Source of the DNA: Lepiota brunneoincarnata
Lineage: Eukaryota > Basidiomycota > Agaricomycetes > Agaricales > Agaricaceae
DNA: 64,000 nucleotides
NCBI GenBank assembly: GCA_023014365.1
Contig: JAEBUN010000022.1
Location: 496,001-560,000, forward strand
Direction: 5' to 3'
The notes under the pieces are model-generated. The model had not been told where the DNA came from. It made no database searches and saw only the letters and a program-made list of their open reading frames with translations. Shown one piece after another: positions 34,123-45,984 of this stretch; position 1 is the first letter of the stretch; the number at the start of each line of letters is the position of its first letter. The position numbers and the translations under genes were made by a program.

Positions 34123-35927
34123 ATGTTACCGTCGACGAAGAAGAACTTGCTCGTGCGCAAGGTGGTCCTTGCTGCACTCGTTGGTGCGTTGGGGATGGAA
34201 GGAGTGTTGGCACAGGTCCCTGCGTGCGTTTCTCGTCTCGGGGTTTCCGAACTGAACTATTGGTGATACTGATGGGCGATGATAGGTATAAAGGCGCACT
34301 GTTACTTCAACCGGCTTTAGACACTGGTAGGCACCTCGTGTTTCCCGTCCCTTCCATCCTGTCTGGAAACCTGACTGCCGCCTCAATCACAGCTAAATGT
34401 CTTACTGCTGCGTCCAACTCGGATGGTGCCGCTGTCACCCTGCAAGGGTGTACTGGCGCTCCTTCCCAGAAATGGTTGTTCGAGGGTGGAAGCGTCAAGG
34501 TGCACGGAAATAAGTGTCTGGATGTCCCGGAAGGCACCAATGCCGATGGGACCAAGCTGAAGATCTGGACATGTACGCCGGGGAGCGCAAACCAACAGTG
34601 GGCTTATACCTGGGTAAGTGTTACTCGGATTGTCTTGAAGAGGTGGATGACTGATGATGGCATGATGACGTAGTGGGATAATCACTTGGCGTGGAAGGAC
34701 CGTGGCAAGTGTGTTGACCTTTCCGCTGGAAATACGGCCGATGGTAGTCCAGTGAGTTCAATGCCTGAGTTAAGATGGAATGAGATTGACCGATGCACGT
34801 CGATAAATAGGCCCAGATTTGGTCATGTGGGAACACAGCCGAATCAGATCTGGAATACGGGATACATGGTGAATGACCTCCCTCAGACAAGCCAGGACGA
34901 GCAATACGGTACCAACAAGTGCGGGACGGGATCTGATCAGAACTCCAAGTGCCAGACGGCCTGGATCAAGTATGTAATTCGTTTCGCCGTATGTGCGTGG
35001 ATTAATGGATTCGGATCATCTTCTCCAGCTCCGCCGAAGATTTCTGCCTCTGGGCCCCTCGTATGTCTTCATCGCTTGCGAATGTAATGCCATCGCTGAC
35101 TGTCTTGCAGCCTCTCCTGGAAATATCGGAGACACGGAACGCGAGGAAGTCGCATGGTGCACCAAGTCCGGGCGCGGAACTCGACTAATTCCTGATGGCG
35201 CACTCAAAGGCGTACACTTTGTCAAGACACCCGACTTTGTCCAGATCACCGGCATTGGCGATTTCACTAAGCTTAACATCCTCGCCGGAGACTTCTGGAG
35301 GAGAGCTCGACAATCCGCGGTTCTGATGGTAGAGGCAACCCCAGTACGTTATTTTCTTGTGACGATCTGAGACTGTCGAGCCTAATATGATGTTAAGTTG
35401 GTGGATTGTTGTACTGGCGATACATTTGGTCCAGGTCAGCAATACCACGAATGGACCAACTTCATGTCGGACAAGGAGTTCTGCTTCCGAGCTTGCAAGG
35501 GTCCCAATGCTGCGAGGTACTTGTAACCACATCTACGATCTCATGGGTTGCTACTGGGTATGTCTCGTCCCGTAATCTCTTCCACCTCTTCGCTTAGTAT
35601 ATTTGTAGAACATGCCAGCCAACTACGAACCAGGCTTCGAGAACTGCGACGGCGATGATGGGTAGGCAAAATTTTCATCCCCCTGAGGACCCTTCCGGCC
35701 GTTTTCTTATTCTTACAATTAGTGAGCCAATGGGTGTTTATGGCACGAGCACTTGGCATCAAGGAGTTTCCCCTACACCACCACCCCACCCCGCTCCTTC
35801 GTCATCAAACTGCAAGCCTCTTCCTACTGTGTCCGTCACCCCAGCTCGTGCGAAGAGATCCAATGGTGGCTTGGAGAAACAGTTCCGTCCGAGATTCCCT
35901 ACTGAGACTCCACCCCCGTTGGCCTAA
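34123..35927 (+). CDS. Secreted ricin-B lectin protein of the 'macrophage activating glycoprotein' type, several frameshifts
   Basis: Ten exons: 34123-34223, 34286-34326, 34393-34613, 34674-34751, 34811-34969, 35029-35060, 35111-35343, 35398-35557, 35609-35661, 35723-35927. The start gives a signal peptide (KVVLAALVGALGMEGVLA, then QVPA). A beta-trefoil ricin-B-type lectin domain follows, with KCLTAASNSDGAAV and QxW repeats such as QKWLF, QQWAY and QIW. This carbohydrate-binding fold occurs in many harmless enzymes and lectins; no toxin chain is present. The C-terminal half (AEDFCLWAPP, GRGTRLIPDGALKGVHFVKT, NHIYDLMGCYW, GVYGTSTWHQG) is the basidiomycete secreted domain. Five single extra bases (near 34833, 35293, 35315, 35415, 35518) break the frame; without them it is 426 codons. 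Confidence 0.82.
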
Positions 35928-36872
35928 TTCGTAACTTACTCGTGTTTGCTTGGGATTTGATTCCCGCGTGGAGGGGGGGGGGGAAAGGGGAGGGTTGGTG
36001 GAAGAGATTGGATATATCTTAGTGTATCTTTCGTTTTCATTTATTCTCCATCTTAAATACTGGACATGGACTTAGGTACTTTCGGCATTGGTGTGTACTG
36101 GGTTTCTTTAATATATTCTAATTGGGCCTGGTCAAGAGTCATACAGTTTGTCCTGTCGGATCCGGATGTGACAAGCTCATGCTGTTGGGGAGGGTTGGGA
36201 ACATTCATACTTATTTACTATATAATTTTCAACTGGAAATTTTGGAATGCAAGGCCTCAGCATACAAAATTTATTGTAGGGTGACTGTTGCACCGATAGT
36301 CTCGGGCTCCAGGCCCTGACTGTAACAATATTCCGGCATAATTTACGTTGGGAATTCCAAATGTGCTACAAGGACAACAACCAACGGTCCAAGTACCGGC
36401 CAACCTGGACACACAGACCCTGTTGGACCTACTTTCTTTTATCTCGTCACTATTGCATTCCTTTTCCCCCACATGATCGGCAGCTAGTATGCTGCCGGGG
36501 TTTTTTATCTGCATCTTCTCTATTGTTTTCTTCCACCTTCAGTACAGTAGCTACGAATCGCCAGCCTCAGTTCTCGCGCATACGAGTATCTGAAGGCAAC
36601 GTATCACTCGTATGCCTATAATTTATACAATGGTGGACGCGCCCTATCAACACTTGCAAAAAGCAGGCAATTGAAGAAGGAAAAATCCGATCAGATGAAA
36701 ACAGAACCACCTAACAACATGACCATGCAAGTAGAGAGCAAAGAACCAACGAAAACCGTGCATAATAGCGAATTCGGAAAGTAATGAGGCAAAGCACGCA
36801 AACAAACGATCTCCCTAGCGCCACCCCTGATTCACCTAGCCCGAGCTCCATCAGTCACTACCCCACCGACCA
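35928..36872. other. Intergenic between convergent genes
   Basis: The 3' ends of the lectin gene (+) and the LRR gene (-) face each other here. A G-rich run (GGAGGGGGGGGGG near 35971) lies downstream of the lectin gene. No gene or clear terminator seen. Confidence 0.4.
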
Positions 36873-38767
36873 TCATCCGTCATACTCCGAAGTCTCTTCG
36901 AGTCCTCCTCGAGCCCTAGCATTCTCCAGCACTTTCTTAACCAGCAAATCTCCCTCTCTTTGCTCTAATATCCCCGCCAGTCGTTCAGCTAATTCAGCCC
37001 TGTTTCCCGACGTCGTGATCCTTCGATTCACGACCGAATGTGCAATCAGGTTCTTCCTCAGGTCTACTGACCGCTGTCCAAAACACTGCTCTGGCTTACT
37101 GAAAAGGGGAGGGTCGATTACGATGAGGTATTCCCTTTGCATTTCTTCTGTTTTAAGTAATGGGTCAAGGTTTGAGCTTGGTGAGGCCGCGGAAAGGAAC
37201 TGGCATACACTCACCATCAACATACTTCTTGCATCTACCCGGCATCTCAATTCGGATAGCACGCTTTTCTCTGTTTATAGCTTTCGCAGTAACGACGTAA
37301 TCCCCTCATCGTGACTCTAGTCCCAGTAATCGAGAGGTCCGAAAGTCGTTTGAGCATCATCAAAGCAGGAATAGCATCGTCGTCGACTCCCCGATTATTG
37401 CTAATGAAAAGCTGGTTCAAGGTACTTTTGTGTGAGACAAGCATGAAGACGCTAAAAGATGCATGAGCAACACGACAACGAGCTAATTTCACGAGTGCAT
37501 ACGCAGCATTTCCGATTCCAGTTTTGCAGAGATTGAGAATTCGCAATGGCAAGCGGTGAAAATGTAAAACTGCGTCATCGGTGAGTAGGACTCCACTACA
37601 CGTCAAGTGGGTGAGATCGTTGAAGAGGCCAGGAGAGTGAAGCTCTAAGGACGTGTGCGCTGAGTACGGCGGGTGCAGTCAACATTCGAATCCATCCAGC
37701 TACCTGGTAATAGTTCCGTTACACGCCCGAGATTCAGGCCGTTGTGTTCATGGACAGAGGACGACAGGGAAAGCTCCGATACGCCTGAGCATCTCCCAAT
37801 GATTCTCATGAGTGGTGCAGTGAGCAACCCTGCAGTTGATTAGTCCGAAAATCATCAGCATATAGCCCGGGATCGAGGTACCATTTTCTGCTAAATAGCC
37901 AGCTATCAAATTTGGATGCCCCGACTTGTAAAAAGGGATTCTAATCCCAGGCGCAGCCGCTTGAATCGCAGTCAAAACCATCTCAAGCCCACCCTGCTCT
38001 TGTGACGATGAAGACTCAGAGCTCTGCAACGGCTGAATCGATGAATCCGATGCGAAAGATGGCGGGTTCGTAGACGAGTCTGAATCCCTAGACGACGCCA
38101 GGTCGAAGTTTAATGCCTCTCGTTTGAGCCTTACCTCGAATGACCTTTCCGCTTTCCCGAGAAATGACCTCGCGTGTTTTGGCGGCCCATTTAAATCACT
38201 GTCCCTAGACTCTGTATCATGGGGATCGTGGTGGCGTTCCTTTCTTTTCTTAGGAGGCCGTGCGAGGAGATGGGAGTCGCGCAAACGATTGAACCGACTT
38301 GGGGGTAACGCAGCGTTAGAGCTTATGCTGTTGTGCGATAGTCCGTCTGCCGTGGCAGCACCAGTAATCACAGTCCGAGTCCCGGCCCCAGTCCCGCGCG
38401 CGGACGTTACAAAATACCGGTGTCGGTTGGACGTTAAGTCGGTCTGTTCGTTCCTAGAGGTAGTCTCACCGGAAGCCGAGGTGTCCGAGGCGGTTGTGCT
38501 AGTACTAGACGCAGACAGAGACCCAGAGGTGTCGAGGTCCGAGTCCTGTATGCCTTTGTCGCTTGGATCATTCCCAGGAGTGTCCAAAGCCCGTGCCAGA
38601 ACCCGCGTAAAAGGGCCAAGGATGCGCCTAGCGGTGGTTCTACTGGTTGTATGCGGGTGCCGAGTCAAGCCCTGGTGTAGACTGTGAATATATGCGCGTG
38701 CAGGTATGGCAGGACAGTAGAAGGGGTTGTGGGAATCAACGACGGGATGTTTGGGATACGAAGCCAT
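36873..38767 (-). CDS. Leucine-rich-repeat (RNI-like) protein with disordered N-terminal half
   Basis: Exons 37882-38767, 37704-37829, 37215-37644 and 36873-37147 give 571 aa once one extra base near 37275 is dropped. I chose the ATG at 38767 (MASYPKHPVVDSHNPFYCP); the frame is also open upstream of it. Residues 70-240 are Ser/Thr/Arg-rich and probably disordered. The second half has LRR phrases: LNLGRVTELLP, LTHLTCSGVLLTDDAVL, LRILNLCKTGIG, LNQLFISNNRGVDDDAI, LSDLSITGTRVT. The end (NRAELAERLAGILEQREGDL) looks like a small helical SAP-like tail. Similar proteins are widespread in Agaricomycetes; the partner is unknown. Confidence 0.7.
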
Positions 38768-38913
38768 TTGAAAGCAGATGAAGGGTAAGATGAGAGATAG
38801 CAGGAATGCGGCAGTCGCCGACCAAAGGATATCCATTAATATAGATGACATCCCATCTATGGAATATTCACATAATGACACATTGCGACTTCTTTTTCTT
38901 CACCTTTTTCCTC

Positions 38914-40315
38914 TCAGCGTTCTGCGGATTGAGCCTGCGCTTGCGCGGTCAGTTGCTCCTGTGCTCGGCGATAGCGTGCACGTTCCTGTCGCGCGAATCG
39001 GTCTTCTTCCTCTTGAAGTTGTCTTGCGAGCTCGTGACTAGATAAGCAAGTTTAGAGTTGGTTCAAGAGATGACTAGGTTGATAGTACGCACTCGACTGG
39101 GTCAATAATCCCTGCGGCAACCTCTGCAGCTGTCAATGCCTCTTCCGCTGTCTGTCCAGCAAAATCTCCACCTGCCGGACTCGACCGTTTGAATTCTGAA
39201 TCAACAAAGGATGAAGAGCCACCATCAATATCCTCCAGTCGCTCCCATACAATAGAAGGTTCGTTGAGGAACACCTGATCCGTAGCCAACGAGTAGAGTG
39301 CAGAGTCTTCTCCATCCGTTTTGTAGACCACGGAGAGGTGCGAATTACGAAAGAGCGCATAGAGGACGTGAGACTTCAATGTCTGCGCCAAGTGGAAGAG
39401 ACCATGGTATGTCAGTTGCGACGAAGTGTTGTCTAGGAACTTTCGAATGACGATGGCTGTTACAGAAATAAGATCCAAGGCAGCCTCGCGAATAAATTGA
39501 AAACTTACCATCCTCGACCTTCCTCTTCTGCCTATCCGTTAAGTTTGTCTGGCTAGTGGCAGGCTTGCTGCTACTTCCGCCCGGCTCGCCATGCCCATTC
39601 TCATCCCGCACAAGCCCCCCATTCGTCAGGTGGTCCACTTCCACAACGAGTTCCACCGCACGGTCATAATCTTCAGCTCGCTGCATTACTTCCGCCTCTG
39701 GATCCTCCGGGTCGACCAGCCAACCATGGACGAGTCGAATTCCCGCCTTCTCGAACAGATCCAATTCGCCGCTTCCTGCCCCCGAAGGTCTAAACGCGGT
39801 CGCATTCGTAAAGAGCGGATTCAGATCCATCCCCTCTGATCACCAGAGCGCTGTTACTCAGCTAAGAATTCAGTGAGAGACATAGGGACGTACTTTGGGT
39901 ATATGGCATGATTGACAACGCGGCAGAGATGTCAACATGAGGGGCGCTCGTCAGGAGGTATTCAGCAACTAACTGAGAGAGCAACTCGTATGATATTGTC
40001 TTCCGTGTAGGTGGAAGGATCTCAATATTGCCACGTAGAATGAGGATGTTGCCTAGCGAGTGCTGTCAGCATCTCAATCACACAAACTACTCATATTGTC
40101 TCACATATCGCAATGAATGAGCACGGGCTTCACAGTTATTCATCAGTACTAGTTCAAATCATAGATCCCGAGCCCCCAAAAAAGCCTACTCACCCATTAA
40201 AATTCTGAGTAATAATTTTGAACGCCTTCTGCTCCGGACCGAAGTAAATTTCCTTGAGGTACCAGACCTCCGCCTGCGAAGACTGGACGCTCGGCGCCGT
40301 TTCCAACTGCGACAT
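38914..40315 (-). CDS. MINDY-family deubiquitinase (FAM63 type) with MIU motif
   Basis: MINDY enzymes are cysteine proteases that trim Lys48-linked ubiquitin chains. Six exons (40194-40315, 40105-40127, 39894-40052, 39509-39835, 39093-39456, 38914-39037) join cleanly to 372 aa. The second exon is only 23 nt; with its neighbours it yields NGPCSFIAICNILILRG, holding the catalytic Cys (residue about 43). GMDLNPLFTN and LVHGWLVDPEDPE follow, then QLTYHGLFHLA and FRNSHLSVVYK with the catalytic His, and FLNEPSIVWERLEDIDG. The last exon encodes DHELARQLQEEEDRFAR, a motif-interacting-with-ubiquitin (MIU) helix. Start ATG 40315 precedes WYLKEIYF, the usual N-terminus. No damage is seen. Confidence 0.93.
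40105..40127 (-). other. 23-nt microexon carrying the MINDY catalytic Cys
   Basis: Bounded by a GAAG acceptor and a GTGAGA donor. It completes Gly, adds PCSFIAI and leaves two thirds of the next codon to be finished after the next intron. Skipping it would remove the nucleophile and shift the frame (23 is not a multiple of three). Confidence 0.85.
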
Positions 40316-40971
40316 GGGTCGAGATGCTGCGACAGTGGTAGTTGATAGCAGTAGTAGAAAAGAGAGCAAACACTTGGTGACTACGCCCTCATCCGGCCAT
40401 GGTCATCATTGTTCCTAAACAAAGATCAGTGTTTGTATCCGAAGCCGGTGCCAACTACATAGCGCCAATCGCGCGGCTACCATAACATTGTCACACTACG
40501 GTGTGCGCCGACCCATGAGCGAGCGCTCTCTCTGATACCGTGTGCGCCAATCGTTGCGTCGTTTAAACTTGATTCTCCGGGTGAGCTCAGTCAGAATACC
40601 CCTGGACCTTGGCTTAACTGATCTCAAAACTTATCAGAAATTCATCCGTTTAATTGATCTCCGAGGAGCAACATAACTGACTGTGATTCGGTTTCGATAT
40701 TTCGTAGTATCGGTGGATGAACGCTGGCGAAGTCATACCCAACATTCGTTTAATGACATTTCCCCATCGGCCTCAGTTAGACACTTGTGTTACCCGTTAA
40801 CAATCCCGTTCAAAGATATGGGCGTTCGGCATTTCGAGGACAAATCGTTTATATACTCCTGTCGTGCCACCCTTGGGTCTGTACTGTACACGAGTAAGTT
40901 ATTTGTAGTATCAAAAGCGTGCAAGTGCAAGGCTATTGGTATCGTAGGAAGGAACGCTGCTGTTGTATGCA
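40316..40971. other. Intergenic
   Basis: No gene recognised. A plus-strand frame at 40683-41180 runs into the CHAT coding region on the other strand and is its shadow. Confidence 0.45.
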
Positions 40972-43797
40972 TCATACGCCGTAGTGTACATAAGGCACCC
41001 AGCATCCCAACGGGTACCGGTCGTGGCTCGACGTCAACTTTCGCAGCTCCTTCATGGCTTCATGCAACGCTCGTGCTGCTCGTTCGCTGTTTGGCTCTCC
41101 TCCAGAAAGAAGGTTTTCGTAAACCTTTTCAGCAACGATGGGAGCCACCTCATCGGGTATCGGCCACATGGTTCCAATGACACTCCGGTACCCCGCTCCC
41201 AGCATCGCATCAGGAATAGCTACCGCCTCGTTTAATGCTTCCCTGTCTCCAGCCACCATATTATCGCAAGACGACAAGAACGCAAAGTCGGCATTGTTAA
41301 ATGGGCATGAAATGATGTCTGCAATTGTTAAACGCCGGTCATGGAGGTGGAAACTACTCTGCGTGAACTCTTGTTCGTCCCGGGTAGCATGGCAGGCAAA
41401 GTGAATCCAGCTGCCGTCCGCCATGTGGGTCAGCACTCGCTCTCCCGTTGCTTGCTCGTCCCGAAGTGCTTCAAACGTCCACCTAGAGCTAGCAGAGAAA
41501 AGGTTTCCTATCCTTTCCATTTCTATTTCGACACCCGGAAATGGGGTCAACCCGGTACGTTGGTCATGGCAACCCCGACAAGCTGCTTGAATGGCTGTTG
41601 TTCCACCGCCCTCGCCTCCAGCAGAGCACCAATTGTCGGCGTGTATGATGAGACAACATAGTCAAATGTCCCATCTTTCATGTCCGGAAATCCACGGTGG
41701 GCGGCATGGAGTGGAATGAGTGTGAGGGGGCCAGTTGGGCACCACCAGATGCGGGGAAGGTTTAAGGGGTCTGATGTACCGGCCTGCGAACGGTTAATGA
41801 TGTCAGCGAGTGTGTTTAACCACGGCGAGTGACCTTCACCGTGAGTCCTAAGCCTGTAAGAATTGGCCATACGATTGTTGAATAAATCTTTAGGGGAATT
41901 ACTCTTAGAGCCGGTGGCCCTGGTCCGCCGGATCGGCACACATATCCACCAGGACCCCCCCTCATTAATCTCCCAAAGTTCTCTACCTCCTCATAACGAA
42001 GTTTATCCAACGCGAAGTGGAGCACTTGGTCCCTGCCCCGTTCGAGTACCAACGCATCACAGCGGCGGCGATGAACATTAATGACAACCACGGGACCGTA
42101 GCTAGCAGCTTGCTTCAAAACACAGACTTTTTTGGGAAGAAGGAAGTCTCCAAAGTCTGGGAGTGATCGGATCCTCGCCACAAGCAGATCCCACTTCTCT
42201 GCGAGACGATGATGACATTGAGTTTCCTCCTCAAGCGAGATCCTGGCGCTATCGGATAGATTCATGATGTACCCTCGGGTGGCTGCACCCTGGAGTTCAC
42301 GTGAGATTTGTGTGAATTCAGCACAGATATCTGGGTGCTCTTGACGAAGATCATGGATTGGAGTCCGAATATTGAGACTGCTGAGTCCGAATGACTGATC
42401 GCCCGTGTTCAAGCCACTCGAGTGCCAGGTCAGGGATGGCCAGCATCAAGGGCAAGTGCAGCTGCTTCTCTTGGAATATCGGCAAGGTAGTCGAGCTGTG
42501 AGTGGCGTGTAATGATGGGATTTCCGGTCCAGGCAACTTGTGGAACGAGCTCAATGGCTCGACGGTATGCGACCAAAGCAGAAGGTGGATCCCGCTCAGC
42601 CGCTAAGCGACCCCAAAGTCGAGATGCAAGGAACCGGAGCAAATGCGAGTTAATGTTGGAGGTTGCGGCTAACTGAAGATGGATAATTGCCTCATCCAAG
42701 TCGTTCGGCATCCCAGAACACCTAAACCGATTCATAAAAGAGATCCCAAGATTGCTGAGCAACACTGGTTTGCTGGCATGACCATCAGGGGTGAGCGATA
42801 CCGCCCTCCGTTGATTCTCGACCGTCTCATCAAGGTCGCTCAGCATGTCTGTGTTAAATCGGTTCTCGAAGGGAATTCCAGGAGTGTGAGGCATCAGCGT
42901 TTGGTCGGGATGAACATCAGGAGTAGGCAACATCGCCTGATGTTGCTCCTCGACCGCTTCCTCGGGGTTGCTCAACATCCCTGCGCACCTAATCGGATTC
43001 TCAAAGGGATTGCTGAGCAGCACTAGTTTGTCGTTAAGATTATGAAGGGCAGGAAGCAACACTTGCTGTTGATTCTTGATTGCCTCTTTGACGTCACCCA
43101 ACATCCCTGTTTGCCGAAACATACTCTGGAACGAAACCACGAGACAGTTGAGCTGCCCTAGTCTGTCGGCATCCTCGGCATCCCCAGCAGGAGTGAGCAA
43201 CGCAGCCCGCTGTATATGGTTGATTGCCTCTCCAAGATCGTTTAGTATCCCTGTATACCTGAACCGATTCTCAAAGTAAATCCCAATATTGGTCGAGTGG
43301 AGGCATGCCATTTTGTCATGATGATTATCGGGGGTAAGCAGCACTGCCTGCTCTTGATTTCTGATTGCGTCCTCTAGATCGCCCAACATCCGTATGCACC
43401 TAACCCGACTGTCGAAGAAAACCCTGAGGTTGCTGAGCTGCATTGGTTTGTCAGGGTGGCCATCAGGCGTGAGCAACGCCGCCCGCTGTGCATACTTGAT
43501 TGCCTCCCCGAGATCGCTCAACATCCCCATGCGCCTGAAACGACTGTTGAAGAAAACTCCGAGGTTGTTGAGCAGCGCTGGTTTATCAGGGTGATCATCT
43601 GGGGCGAGCAAAACTGCTTGTTGTTGGTGGTTGATCGCCTCCTCGAGGTTACTAAGCATCCCCATACGCGTAAACTGGTCGTGGAAGGTGATCCCGGCAA
43701 TCCCAAGCCTCCTCGCTCTTGCGGGATCTGTATCATACTGATTCTGCTCGGGCACAGGGACAGTGTGCGCCATAATCTTCGACTTGTTCACGTTCAC
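40972..43797 (-). CDS. TPR-CHAT protein (caspase-fold protease-like), three frame shifts
   Basis: Two exons (41840-43797 and 40972-41783) give about 922 aa after correction of three single-base shifts (near 42440, 42377 and 41548). The N-terminal half is eight tandem repeats of about 45 residues of the type MLSDLGEAIKYAQRAALLTP, a TPR array; repeats 5 and 6 are shortened. ALEWLEHGRSV is the usual link region. The C-terminus is a CHAT domain: PRIWWCPTGPLTLIPLHAA, then WIHFACHA with the His and FAFLSSCDN with the Cys of the dyad, and GYRSVIGTMWPIPDEVAP. Such proteins are caspase relatives expanded in mushrooms; some bacterial ones are activated proteases in immunity. Start may be ATG 43797 or 43773. 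Substrate unknown. Confidence 0.88.
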
Positions 43798-44786
43798 TAA
43801 CGTGAATCAGGCAAGAGGGTCAGCCTGACGGAAACAGATCTAGAGAGAAAATGGCGGTACCAGAGACGGGAGTCGGGCAAAGTAACTGGGTACACAATCA
43901 GCGAGTAATCAAAGTAAGAGAGAACGTCGCACTCGTCCGGGTGTGACTTGATGGAAAAGTGATTGTTGCTGTGGCGGTGTGACGAGCTAATAGTCAGGGG
44001 AAAAAATAGATTAAAAACCATAATACGATGTTGTAGAGCACAGGCTGGAAGCTACGTATACTAGCCCAGTATAAATAAGCTATATGGCGGAGTACATGTA
44101 AAAAAGACATTTGATTGAGCCCACCCAAGCGAAATACCGCACCAAGAAATTTATGGGTCAATTAGCAAGTTTTTACTGTGCTCAGAAACAGCTTAGATGA
44201 CAAGATACCGAGTTGGCGAATTACCTTGGATGAGCATGGCTAACAGAGTTGGGAATATAGCCATGCTACATGAGACCTGGATGAACGACTCGAGGATTCT
44301 TACCAGACGAAGGGGAATTGAAGATGGGCTTGTCCCCTAGACGGGTCACCAGGGGGGGCTCCTTCTGAACACCAGGGTGACAAAGCGATGGCGGAGCCGG
44401 GAGGTAACTATGGCGGTGAGGAGTAAGGAGGAACGACGGTGGTCGCGAGGCTGGCGACTCAAGTCGCCTGTTGGCTGGTGAAAGCATATTCACATGAAAG
44501 TAAGATAGGTGTCGACAAAGTTGCCTCGAAACGTGAGTCAGCACGCACGTCGCTCGGCTGTTGCTGATCTAGCCAGAGCCCATGGCTAGACAATGGATTC
44601 TGACGATCCTGAGGAACCAACCACCTACTGACCCTTTGGTATTCCACGGCCTCCATCCAGTAGGTTGATCCGGCCCGGCCTAATCAAAGATGGTGTTTAT
44701 ATCGAAAGCTGGTGCCAATCAACATCAATAGCTGCGCTGTGTGTAGTCTACAGTCCTTGGGTGTTTAAAGCCACAGAAGTGCTACG
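43798..44786. other. Intergenic between divergent genes
   Basis: Holds the promoter sides of the CHAT gene (-) and the uL30m gene (+). Short frames on both strands show no domain. An additional upstream exon for the CHAT gene cannot be excluded. Confidence 0.4.
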
Positions 44787-45192
44787 ATGGCATCACTAAC
44801 AGCCTGTCGACGCACACTTTTCTCCCACCATCTGCATGCACGGACCCTCACAACTACCCCCACCACGCTACCCGCTCCCTCCCCTCCATCTTCAACAACT
44901 AAATCCGCCCCTCTTGCCCACTTCAAGGTTACCCTCCGACGCTCCGGTATCTCTCTCGGCGAAAAGATCAAGGGCACCCTCGAGTCCCTCGGTTTCCACA
45001 GACGAAACCAAACCGTCTACCATAAACACACTCCAGAAATCGCTGGCATGACTCAAAGTCAAGGAGCTCGTCGAAGTAGAAAACGTCCCTGCCCACGCGG
45101 TCCGGAATAAGTGGCAGCAGCGGCAGGAGAGGAAAGCAGTGAGGGGCTATAAGGTTGTTGGCAGCAAACGGGATACATTTATGCACGTCTAG
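44787..45192 (+). CDS. MRPL33: Mitochondrial ribosomal protein uL30m (MRPL33), one frameshift
   Basis: A nuclear-coded protein of the large mitochondrial ribosomal subunit. The start gives a positively charged, acid-free leader (MASLTACRRTLFSHHLHARTL) as expected for import into mitochondria. The L30 core follows: FKVTLRRSGISLGEKIKGTL, ESLGFHRRNQTVYHKHTPEIAG, and then, in another frame, LKVKELVEVENV and a basic tail ending KRDTFMHV. The frame changes exactly at ATGACTC (45048-45054), within the conserved block, with no possible intron there. The 406-nt span becomes 135 codons if one base is removed. As the gene should be essential, an assembly error is the likely cause. Confidence 0.88.
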
Positions 45193-45254
45193 ATAATCAC
45201 CCGCATGTTCGATTTTATTTTATTTTTTTCGCGCGGGTTCGCGTTCCTGACGTC

Positions 45255-45345
45255 CTGTATAGAATGTATTACTATTGAATAATACGTGATTGGTTGGAAA
45301 ATCCAGTCCGCTCGACAGGAAGTGCCCCTACATGACTCCATGAAA
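45255..45345. repeat. Dispersed repeat, also at 46480-46570
   Basis: Both start with AGAATGTATT.CTATTGAAT and run on similarly to CCCTACATGACTCC / CCTGCATGACCCC. The first lies just downstream of the Hva1 gene at 45550. The second may mark the downstream end of a lost gene copy. Confidence 0.55.
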
Positions 45346-45549
45346 TTTGTCCCCCGCTGTGCCGCCGTTAGCTTGGGGGAGTGCGCTGCGCTTCACTTTC
45401 TCAAACCCTTCCTTCCACGACGAACGCCGGCATCACGAACTCAATTCTCAAAGCACACGAACCGGTTACTAGAGGAACATCAACTAGGTTGCAATGCTTC
45501 GTGCCTACACAGTGTGTTTGCTACAGCAACAGGCTAAAGTAGGATGGAA

Positions 45550-45908
45550 TTACTTCTCCACCCGTTCCAGGATGTTTGCCTGCTTGTACGCAGTCTCCTT
45601 CCCAGTGTTATCGTTCCGGATAACATAGCGTGGTTCTTCCTCGGAAGCCTAAAGTAGCTCATTTCGAACCCCATCACTCTCGAAACATACAAAGGCAAGA
45701 CCTACCCTGGCAGTAACACTACTGTCTCCGGCTGGCTGAGTCTTGGTAAGAACATCAACAATCTCGCCGGTGGTAGTTGAGGTCTCGGTTCCAGCACTCG
45801 CGCCTCCAACGGCGTGATACTTGACATGGTCCCCGGTCTAGATGACAAGACGTTCAGTGTCGACCAAGATAATGCTCGAAAACCGCGACATACCTTGTAT
45901 TGGGTCAT
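45550..45908 (-). CDS. Hva1/TUDOR-domain protein (hypervirulence-associated protein family), copy 1
   Basis: Three exons (45894-45908, 45706-45837, 45550-45648) give 81 aa without damage. The first exon is just MTQYK, followed by TGDHVKYHAVGGASAGTE, STTTGEIVDVL, EEPRYVIRNDNTGKETAYKQ and NILERVEK. This is the small fungal Hva1 TUDOR-like domain, one barrel of about 60 residues. The name comes from another fungus; no role in disease is implied and the ligand is unknown. A second copy lies at 48979-49357 with the same exon pattern and promoter box. It is close to the sense-opposed uL30m gene (3' ends face each other). Confidence 0.85.
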
Positions 45909-45972
45909 TGTCTTCTGTCGTCAGATGTGATCAAAGTAAGTCAAAGATGTTTGTGGTATTGGTCTGGCAGGT

Positions 45973-45984
45973 CCGACCTATATA
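45973..45984 (-). promoter_or_regulatory. TATA-type box of Hva1 copy 1
   Basis: TATATAGGTCGG (minus) lies about 65 bp before the ATG. The same 12-mer sits at 49429-49440 before copy 2 in a stretch with less conserved surroundings. Confidence 0.6.

Noticed and set aside
34393..34900. Ricin-like toxin
   Set aside because: Only the carbohydrate-binding beta-trefoil is present; no ribosome-inactivating chain is seen. The context is a secreted basidiomycete glycoprotein.
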